A stretch of 17,657 nt of DNA from UMGS1840 sp964537245 (lineage in GTDB: Bacteria; Bacillota; Clostridia; UMGS1840). The notes below the pieces were generated by a model. The model saw only the letters and a list, made by a program, of their open reading frames with translations, had not been told where the DNA came from and made no database searches. Below, in pieces: positions 1 through 5,388 of this stretch (its first letter is position 1; each line of letters begins with the position of its first letter). The stretch lies in assembly GCA_964537245.1 (NCBI GenBank), contig CAZHZL010000052.1, positions 1 through 17,657 of the forward strand, read 5' to 3'. Both the position numbers and the translations under genes were made by a program.

Positions 1-85
1 AGTGCATCTTTTTATTTTTTAAATAAAAGTGTCACCCATCATTGACAATTCTACATTTTTGTAGCATGTTTTTATGTGCCCACTC

Positions 86-114
86 TTGACAAGAAAAAAT
101 AAATCTGTTATACT
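86..114 (+). promoter_or_regulatory. SigA-type promoter upstream of the first gene
   Basis: TTGACA at 86-91 and TATACT at 109-114 are separated by exactly 17 bases, a near-perfect vegetative promoter. An 8-base direct repeat (CTGTTAT plus one base, 105-112 and 113-120) overlaps the -10 box. A second TTGACA at 42-47 has no convincing -10 partner. The rest of 1-85 is AT-rich, with a small CTAC/GTAG hairpin at 51-64 and no gene visible. Confidence 0.75.
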
Positions 115-172
115 GTTATGAGGTCAGATTTTCTAAGCTGATAATCGTTGGTTTTTTTAAGGAGCAGTACCA

Positions 173-637
173 ATGGAAGAATTTATATATAAAGCGGATT
201 ACCGTGAGCTTATTTACTATTTGAGTAAGTATACGGTGGCTATGAACAGAGCCCATTTTTCGAAATATATAGGAATGAAGCTGAAGGACAATGATGTTAT
301 AATACTCCAAAAGAAAACAAGTATGCTGCAGCATATTCTTTTTCCGCAGTTCAGAGGGAAAATTTATTCAACAGGTAACGAGACAAGAATAGTGGGGAGA
401 TTTGTGTTTTCTTTATTGTCGGAAATGCTTCTTGCATTGTATCTTTTTCTGATACTTTCTGTTTTTCTCAGTATCTATGTTTTTCCGAAAAGTGCGCATA
501 TTGCAATAACGGTGCTTTTATGTATGCTTTTTTTTGCGCCTGTAATTACTTATTGCATAAATATAGGGCGCAAGGCGGAGGAAAGGGAAATATTCAAACT
601 TCTCAGACAGCTTGAGGAAGAAATAGCTGAAGCTTGA
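173..637 (+). CDS. Unrecognised two-helix membrane protein
   Basis: I do not recognise this 154-residue protein. It has a soluble N-terminal part of about 80 residues ending in a segment (FRGKIYSTGNETRIVGRF) that looks like a small beta-rich domain. Two hydrophobic helices follow at roughly residues 82-104 and 108-132, then a charged C-terminal helix rich in Glu, Lys and Arg (about 133-154) that could form a coiled coil. This layout recalls small YcxB-like or PH-like membrane proteins, but that is only an impression. The ATG follows AAGGAG at 159-164 with an 8-base gap. It is first after a strong promoter and lies 26 bases ahead of ispD, so the two are probably cotranscribed. Confidence applies to it being a real gene. 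Confidence 0.8.
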   Translation: MEEFIYKADYRELIYYLSKYTVAMNRAHFSKYIGMKLKDNDVIILQKKTSMLQHILFPQFRGKIYSTGNETRIVGRFVFSLLSEMLLALYLFLILSVFLSIYVFPKSAHIAITVLLCMLFFAPVITYCINIGRKAEEREIFKLLRQLEEEIAEA

Positions 638-663
638 AAATACAGAAGGAAGAGATTTTGAAG

Positions 664-1410
664 ATGGATAGAAATATAAAATGTAAAGCGGTTATTGTTG
701 CGGGCGGAAAAGGTCTCCGTATGGGCTCAAATGTGAAAAAACAGTTTATGAGCGTAAACGGAGAGCTTATTATTGTGACAACCGTTAAAGCTGTTTCAAA
801 AAGCGATTATATTGACGGAATTATCATTGTAACAGGAAAAGACGATGTCAGCTTTGTTAAAAAAGCAGTTAAGGAATACGGACTTTGTAAGGTTGAGAAG
901 GTTGTTGCAGGCGGGGAAACAAGAAGTCAATCGGTAAAGAACGGACTTATGTTTGTAAACGATTGCGATATTGTTGCAATACATGACGGAGTAAGACCAA
1001 TGGTAACGAAGGAATGTATTGACAAGTGTATTGAAGACGCTTTTTTGTATGGCGCAAGCACGCTTGGCGTAGCACCGAAGGACACTATAAAAATTACTGA
1101 AAACGGCGTGATATCAGAAACACTTGACAGAAATAAGCTGTCTGTAATTCAGACGCCGCAATGCTTTAAATACGATATAATAAAGAAAGCATATGAGAAT
1201 TTTGATTCTGATTTTACAGATGATTGCGCGCAAGTGGAAAAGCTGGGATATAAGGTACATATAACCGAGGGCAGTTATAAAAACATAAAAATAACAACGC
1301 CTGAGGATATTCAGATTATGACGATGTATATGGATTATCGTCATTCAGGTATCATTAAAATGCTAAAAAATATTAAATTTAAAGTACATCTCGGAAAGAA
1401 AAAAAGATAG
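664..1410 (+). CDS. ispD: 2-C-methyl-D-erythritol 4-phosphate cytidylyltransferase
   Basis: The enzyme transfers CMP from CTP to methylerythritol phosphate in the MEP route to isopentenyl diphosphate, in the cytoplasm. The N-terminal nucleotide-binding signature (AVIVAGGKGLRMG, residues 9-21) and the following KKQF (25-28) are the IspD fingerprint. Further family blocks are HDGVRP, DRNKLSVIQTPQCF, the TDD element, and NIKITTPEDI near the C terminus. I place the start at ATG 664, giving 248 residues, because GGAAGAG at 648-654 lies 9 bases upstream and the IspD fold begins directly after. The frame stays open upstream to a TTG at 634 that overlaps the previous stop, but that start has no supporting ribosome binding site. 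ispF follows 11 bases later, so consecutive-pathway steps are coupled here as two separate genes. Confidence 0.95.
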   Translation: MDRNIKCKAVIVAGGKGLRMGSNVKKQFMSVNGELIIVTTVKAVSKSDYIDGIIIVTGKDDVSFVKKAVKEYGLCKVEKVVAGGETRSQSVKNGLMFVNDCDIVAIHDGVRPMVTKECIDKCIEDAFLYGASTLGVAPKDTIKITENGVISETLDRNKLSVIQTPQCFKYDIIKKAYENFDSDFTDDCAQVEKLGYKVHITEGSYKNIKITTPEDIQIMTMYMDYRHSGIIKMLKNIKFKVHLGKKKR

Positions 1411-1421
1411 GAGCCTTTTAA

Positions 1422-1898
1422 ATGAGAATTGGTTACGGATACGATGTTCATAAGCTTGTTAAAGAAAGAAAGCTTATACTCGGCGGAGTCGAGATAGATA
1501 ATGAAACAGGACTTTTGGGACACAGCGACGCAGATGTTCTTTTGCATGCAATAATGGACGCACTTTTAGGCGCGCTTGCACTTGGAGATATCGGTCAGCT
1601 TTTTCCCGACAATGATGAAAAATACAAGGGTGCTGACAGTATGGTGCTTTTAAAAGAGGTATACCGCATAGTAAAAGAAAAAGGCTATGAAATTTCAAAT
1701 CTAGATTCGACGATATGCGCCCAGAAGCCGAAGCTTATGCCTCATATTTTAAAAATGCGTGAAAATATTGCAAATGCGCTTTTGTGCGATATAAACGATA
1801 TAAGTATTAAGGCGACAACTACTGAAAAGCTTGGCTTTGAGGGAAGATGTGAGGGAATAAGCGCGACCGCGGTTTGCTTGCTCAAAAATATAAGCTGA
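1422..1898 (+). CDS. ispF: 2-C-methyl-D-erythritol 2,4-cyclodiphosphate synthase
   Basis: IspF cyclises CDP-methylerythritol 2-phosphate with loss of CMP, a later MEP pathway step, as a zinc-dependent homotrimer. At 158 residues it has the normal family length. The zinc ligands Asp8, His10 and His42 sit exactly where expected, in the motifs GYGYDVHKL and GHSDADVLLHAIMDALLGA. The LGDIGQLFPD block and the C-terminal TTEKLGFEGRCEGI block are also intact. AGGAG at 1409-1413 supports the ATG. It is the last gene of the first operon. No GC-rich terminator follows; only an AT-only palindrome at 1914-1933 lies between it and the next promoter. Confidence 0.96.
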   Translation: MRIGYGYDVHKLVKERKLILGGVEIDNETGLLGHSDADVLLHAIMDALLGALALGDIGQLFPDNDEKYKGADSMVLLKEVYRIVKEKGYEISNLDSTICAQKPKLMPHILKMRENIANALLCDINDISIKATTTEKLGFEGRCEGISATAVCLLKNIS

Positions 1899-1931
1899 TA
1901 CTTTAAAAACAAAAATATTTCTAAAAAAATA

Positions 1932-1960
1932 TTGACAACTTAACGATTTAGTGATAAAAT
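1932..1960 (+). promoter_or_regulatory. Strong SigA-type promoter for the kinase/exporter operon
   Basis: TTGACA at 1932-1937 and TAAAAT at 1955-1960 have 17-base spacing, with an extended -10 TG at 1952-1953. The predicted start point is near 1967, inside the tandem repeat block that follows. An AT-only palindrome (AATATTT/AAATATT, 1914-1933) touches the -35 box. Confidence 0.8.
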
Positions 1961-1990
1961 CAATAATGTACTATTATGTACAATTATGTA
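1961..1990 (+). repeat. Three tandem 10-bp repeats just downstream of the promoter
   Basis: The three consecutive units are CAATAATGTA, CTATTATGTA and CAATTATGTA, with no gap and a period of one helical turn. They embed a palindrome, TGTAC-N6-GTACA, at 1967-1982. A second perfect palindrome, TGTAT-T-ATACA, lies at 1987-1997. The block begins right after the -10 box and covers the expected transcription start, so it is placed like an operator. It would also be the first sequence of the mRNA leader. The regulator is not identifiable from sequence. Confidence 0.7.
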
Positions 1991-2025
1991 TTATACAGTT
2001 ATAAAATAACAGAAGGAGACCGAAA

Positions 2026-2850
2026 ATGGAGAAAATTTTTACAGTCAATAATATTATAGATATATTACTGAGAAGATTATGGCTTATTGTGCTTCTTGTG
2101 TGCTTAGGCGGCGGAGTTGCATATACATACTCTTCTTTTATTGTGCAGCCGAGGTATACCTCCTCTGTTACAATGTATGTATATAACCAGAATCCGCAGC
2201 AGCAGACTATGACAACAAGCGATTTTGCTTTGTCTCAGAAGCTTGTTGATACTTATATGGTTATTTTAAAAAGTAACCATGTTTTAGATAAGGTATCAGA
2301 CCAGATAGCAGAACAGAATATAAACTATTCTTCGGCTGCGATTAAAAATATGATAAGCGCTGAATCTGTTGATGAAACTGAGGTTTTTAAGGTTTCTGTT
2401 TCATCGCACGATAAAGAACATTCAAAGATAATTGCAGATACAATCGCACAGATTGCACCTGAGGAAATTATACGTGTTGTTAAAGCAGGTGCCGTTGAAA
2501 TCGTGGACAATGCTAAGCTTCCAGAAACCTTCAGCTATCCGAATGTTTCAGGTAATACAATTATCGGTATAATTTTAGGTCTTGTTTTTGCCTGTGCATT
2601 CTCAATTATACTTGAGCTTATGAATACTTCTGTTAAAGGAAGAGAGGACCTTAACGATATGCATAAGCTTCCTGTTTTAGCGGTTATTCCTAACCTTGAC
2701 GGAAGAGGAAAATCATCTAAATCATATTACAGCTACAAAAAAGGCTACGGCAGTTATAAATACGGATATTCATACGGTTACGGCTATGGCTACGGTTCTA
2801 AGCCGAAATCAAAAGAAACTCAGAAGAAGGAGGAAAACAAAAATGGCTAA
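2026..2850 (+). CDS. CpsC/Wzz-like membrane adaptor of a BY-kinase, with Tyr/Gly-rich tail
   Basis: This belongs to the chain-length-determinant/kinase-modulator family (CpsC, CapA, YwqC, EpsA), whose members sit in the membrane and activate the cytoplasmic kinase. It has 274 residues. A short cytoplasmic N terminus precedes a first helix at about residues 17-38. An extracytoplasmic Wzz domain follows, with the typical RYTSSVTMYVYNQ opening, and a second helix at about 178-200. The cytoplasmic tail contains the LPVLAVIP block seen before the kinase-binding end. The odd part is residues 234-256, where 11 tyrosines alternate mainly with Gly, Ser and Lys. Such clusters normally belong to the kinase partner. 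GAAGGAG at 2012-2018 supports the start. The last 8 bases overlap the kinase gene, which implies translational coupling. Confidence 0.88.
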   Translation: MEKIFTVNNIIDILLRRLWLIVLLVCLGGGVAYTYSSFIVQPRYTSSVTMYVYNQNPQQQTMTTSDFALSQKLVDTYMVILKSNHVLDKVSDQIAEQNINYSSAAIKNMISAESVDETEVFKVSVSSHDKEHSKIIADTIAQIAPEEIIRVVKAGAVEIVDNAKLPETFSYPNVSGNTIIGIILGLVFACAFSIILELMNTSVKGREDLNDMHKLPVLAVIPNLDGRGKSSKSYYSYKKGYGSYKYGYSYGYGYGYGSKPKSKETQKKEENKNG

Positions 2851-3772
2851 AAACAATCAGACACAGAATGTTAAAGAAAATGCTCCTGAAAAAGAAACAA
2901 AAAAACAGAGCTTTTTTGCAAAAATTCTTCCTTCCAAAAAGGATAAAGAAGCTGCGTACGAATATTCTTCATCATATGATTATTCGCAGAACAGCGGACA
3001 TGCAAAAAGAACAGTAAGACTTGTTGGCGAAGAAAGTAATTTCGCAATGAGAGAAGCTTATAAGACAGGAAGAACAAACCTTGTGTTCGCTCTTCCAGAA
3101 GAAGAAAGCAGTGTGCTTCTTCTTACAAGCTCATGGCCGATGGAGGGTAAAACAACAAACTGCGCGAACTTAGCGGTTGCATTTGCCCAGACAGGCGCTA
3201 AGACGTTACTTGTTGACTGTGACTTGAGAAAACCGAGAATACACAAGATTTTTAAAGTAACAACAAAGCTTGGTCTTACAAATGTTTTAAGAAGATTCTG
3301 TACAATTGAGGAAGCGCTTTTTCATACAAGCTATGAAAATCTTGATGTTCTGACCAGCGGACATATTCCTCCAAATCCGGGCGAGCTTCTTGGAAGTGAT
3401 GAAATGAAAGAGCTTATAGACGAGCTTAAAAAGACATACAAGTATATTATTATAGATACACCGCCTGTAAATATGGTGTCTGACGCTATTATTCTTTCAC
3501 CTATCATTTCCGGTGCGGCTTTGGTTGTAAGACAGGGTATAACAGACCATAAGTCTGTAACCGAGGCTCTGGATAAGATGAATTTTGCAGGTATGAAAAC
3601 AATAGGCTTTGTTCTTAACGACGCTGTTGACCCGCAGGGTAATTACTACAACGGCTCAAAGAGATACAGAAGAAACTATTACAGCAAAAATTATTATAAA
3701 AGCTATTACGGTAAGGGTTACTACGGCAGAGGTTATTACGAGACGCCGTCAAAAAGCAAAGAAAGTAAATAA
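2843..3772 (+). CDS. CpsD/CapB-like autophosphorylating tyrosine kinase
   Basis: Bacterial BY-kinases of this family autophosphorylate a C-terminal tyrosine cluster and thereby cycle surface-polysaccharide assembly. In this 309-residue protein the Walker A segment is TSSWPMEGKTT (Lys103, Thr104), Walker A' is LLVDCDLR (Asp125, Asp127, Arg129) and Walker B is IIIDTPP (Asp205). The tail holds 13 tyrosines, mostly as YY pairs, between residues 268 and 299. The usual PGEGK of Walker A reads PMEGK. A Lys-rich N-terminal extension of about 55 residues includes its own Tyr/Ser patch (YEYSSSYDYS). I chose ATG 2843 because AAGGAGG at 2827-2833 precedes it and it overlaps the cpsC-like stop. Upstream in-frame codons only read the CpsC tail in another frame. 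Confidence 0.93.
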   Translation: MAKNNQTQNVKENAPEKETKKQSFFAKILPSKKDKEAAYEYSSSYDYSQNSGHAKRTVRLVGEESNFAMREAYKTGRTNLVFALPEEESSVLLLTSSWPMEGKTTNCANLAVAFAQTGAKTLLVDCDLRKPRIHKIFKVTTKLGLTNVLRRFCTIEEALFHTSYENLDVLTSGHIPPNPGELLGSDEMKELIDELKKTYKYIIIDTPPVNMVSDAIILSPIISGAALVVRQGITDHKSVTEALDKMNFAGMKTIGFVLNDAVDPQGNYYNGSKRYRRNYYSKNYYKSYYGKGYYGRGYYETPSKSKESK

Positions 3773-3822
3773 GGTTAATTTTGGTTGTGTAATTTGCAAT
3801 CAAAAAAATGGAGGAACCGAGT

Positions 3823-4602
3823 ATGAACGGATATGTAGATATTCATTCTCACATTCTTCCGTTTCTTGATGACGGGGCGAAGGATCTTCAGACAGCAGTT
3901 GCACTTGTCAAGGAATGTATAAATCAGGGAATTACCACAATAATATGTACGCCGCACTACCTGTATAGTGAGAAAGATAAGGTTGACAGTTTTATAAAAA
4001 GACGCGATGAAAGCTTCCGCTTGTTAAAGGCGGAGCTTGAAAAGCAGAATATTACAGATATAGATTTCCGCATGGGCGCTGAGGTTAATTTTAACTGCGA
4101 TTTAAGCGAGGTTGAAAATATAGAGAAGCTTGCCATAGAAGGAACGGACTATATTTTAATTGAAATGCCGTTTTCGACCTGGCAGGACGGTATGTTTGAC
4201 TATCTTTATACACTTATTGCACAAAAAAATTTAGTTCCGATAATTGCTCATGTTGAAAGATATTATCAGAATGAAAGAGAATTTAAAAAGCTCGAAAAGC
4301 TTGAAGTTTATTTTCAGGTTAATGCGCCTGCCTTTTTGGACAGAGGCGATAAGAAAAATGCAAATAAGCTTCTTAAGTCAAAGAAAATACATCTTATAGG
4401 CACAGATACTCATAGTCTTAACACACGGCCTCCGAAAATGGCGGAAGGATTTTCCTATCTTTCAAAAAAGGTTGGTCCTGATTACGCGGAATATCTGCGT
4501 ATAAACGGACACCTTGTACTTATGAATATGGAAATAGAAAAGAACGAAATTGACTATGGTTACCATAAACCCGGTTTTTTAGAGAGACTTTTTAGAAGAT
4601 AA
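3823..4602 (+). CDS. CpsB/YwqE-like PHP-family tyrosine-protein phosphatase
   Basis: This is a manganese-dependent phosphatase of the PHP fold that dephosphorylates the CpsD-type kinase and resets its cycle. It is 259 residues long. Metal-binding motifs visible are DIHSHILPFLDDG (His8, His10, Asp17), CTPHY (His45), GAEVNF (Glu87), AHVERY (His143, Glu145) and GTDTH (Asp195, His197). They match the complete CpsB/CapC/YwqE set. I chose ATG 3823, since GGAGGA at 3810-3815 lies 7 bases upstream. An in-frame ATG at 3808 sits immediately before that site and would place the binding site inside the coding region. The 50-base gap after the kinase holds a 7-bp hairpin (3781-3803) without a U tract on the coding strand. 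Confidence 0.93.
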   Translation: MNGYVDIHSHILPFLDDGAKDLQTAVALVKECINQGITTIICTPHYLYSEKDKVDSFIKRRDESFRLLKAELEKQNITDIDFRMGAEVNFNCDLSEVENIEKLAIEGTDYILIEMPFSTWQDGMFDYLYTLIAQKNLVPIIAHVERYYQNEREFKKLEKLEVYFQVNAPAFLDRGDKKNANKLLKSKKIHLIGTDTHSLNTRPPKMAEGFSYLSKKVGPDYAEYLRINGHLVLMNMEIEKNEIDYGYHKPGFLERLFRR

Positions 4603-4624
4603 TTACGAAAGGAAAAATCGAAAA

Positions 4625-4897
4625 ATGAAAATTAAAGAAGGATTTATATTAAAGCCTGTTGCTGACAGTTATATAATAGTTCCTGTCGGAAACGAGTTTG
4701 TTGACCTTAATGCAATGATAACCGTAAATGAGACAGGTGCATTTTTGTGGGAGCTTTTAAGCGATGGCGCAACAAAAGAGGAGCTTACAGAGAAAATGGA
4801 AGCTGAATACGACGCTCCAAAAAGCGTTATAGAAGAAGATGTTGATGCTTTTCTGGAAACATTGGAAAAAAACAATATGTTAGAAAAAAGGAAATAA
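4625..4897 (+). CDS. PqqD-like RiPP recognition element protein
   Basis: The 90-residue protein matches the PqqD family: a small winged-helix fold that binds leader peptides of ribosomally made, modified peptides and presents them to enzymes. The typical progression is visible: an N-terminal strand region (SYIIVPVGNEFVDLNAMITVN, about 15-35), the helix ETGAFLWELLSDG (36-48), then TKEELTEKMEAEYD and a final acidic helix DVDAFLETLEKNNML. It is a free-standing domain, not fused to a radical SAM enzyme. GAAAGGA at 4607-4613 provides the ribosome binding site. It lies between the phosphatase and the peptidase in one operon. No precursor peptide or modifying enzyme is present in the window, so its ligand is unknown. 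The function in export is inference from its neighbours. Confidence 0.85.
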   Translation: MKIKEGFILKPVADSYIIVPVGNEFVDLNAMITVNETGAFLWELLSDGATKEELTEKMEAEYDAPKSVIEEDVDAFLETLEKNNMLEKRK

Positions 4898-4906
4898 AAA
4901 AAGAAA

Positions 4907-5368
4907 ATGAATTTTGAGAGACGACTCTGTGATATGGATGAGCTTGGTCCGTTCATTGAGGAGAATATAAAATCAGGAAAAAAAGTTAATTTAACAGTTA
5001 CAGGCGACAGTATGTATCCTCTTTTTAAAAGCAGGATAGATACTGTCGTTTTGGATAAAACAAAAAATCCCGGTAAATATGATATCGTTTTTTATAAAAG
5101 GGATAACGGCAGATATATTCTTCACCGTATTTTAAAGGAAAAAAAAGGCGCGTTTGTTATTGCGGGCGATAATGAAACAAAAAAGGAATATCCCGTAAGA
5201 AAAGACCAGATAATCGCGAAGGTTACAGGCTTTGTAAGAAAAGGTAAATCCCACAGCGCAGACGAGTTGTTTTATCGGGTGTATGCATTTGTATGGGTTA
5301 ATCTGTTTCCGATAAGGCATATTATTTTGAAATGCGCATTTAAAATATACAGATTTTTTAAAAAATAA
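4907..5368 (+). CDS. S24/S26-type serine peptidase (SipW-like Ser/His)
   Basis: This 153-residue protein carries the signal-peptidase fold core. VTGDSMYPLF contains the likely nucleophile Ser35. KYDIVFYKRDNGRYILHRI places a histidine (His73) where SipW-type and archaeal/eukaryotic signal peptidases have their general base, and AGDNET supplies Asp88. Unlike secretory signal peptidases it has no N-terminal membrane anchor. Only a hydrophobic, basic C-terminal stretch (about residues 120-153) could touch the membrane. That suggests cleavage at the cytoplasmic face, for example removal of a leader before transport. It starts 10 bases after the PqqD-like gene and ends 20 bases before the ABC gene. 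The ribosome binding site is weak (A-rich with AAGGAA), so coupling to the upstream gene is plausible. A LexA-like regulator is unlikely because no DNA-binding domain is present. Confidence 0.82.
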   Translation: MNFERRLCDMDELGPFIEENIKSGKKVNLTVTGDSMYPLFKSRIDTVVLDKTKNPGKYDIVFYKRDNGRYILHRILKEKKGAFVIAGDNETKKEYPVRKDQIIAKVTGFVRKGKSHSADELFYRVYAFVWVNLFPIRHIILKCAFKIYRFFKK

Positions 5369-5388
5369 CAGAAAGGAAAAAGTGCTTT

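Noticed and set aside
634..663. TTG start for ispD overlapping the previous stop codon
   Set aside because: It has no ribosome binding site at proper distance, and the added residues precede the conserved fold. ATG 664 has GGAAGAG 9 bases upstream.
1914..1933. AATATTT/AAATATT palindrome as ispF terminator
   Set aside because: It contains no G-C pairs in the stem and no T tract; it is more likely AT-rich promoter background.
2725..2800. TAC/GGC-type DNA repetition in the adaptor tail as a microsatellite
   Set aside because: Synonymous TAT/TAC and GGC/GGT/GGA codons are mixed, so the repetition is at protein level and looks selected, not a simple DNA repeat.
2696..2842. Upstream extension of the kinase gene by 49 codons
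   Set aside because: It reads the CpsC-like tail in another frame and lacks a ribosome binding site; ATG 2843 has a strong one.
3781..3803. Hairpin TTGGTTG/CAATCAA between the kinase and phosphatase genes as a terminator
   Set aside because: The stem is only 7 bp with one G-U pair and is followed by A residues, not U, on the coding strand. It may be a processing site but support is thin.
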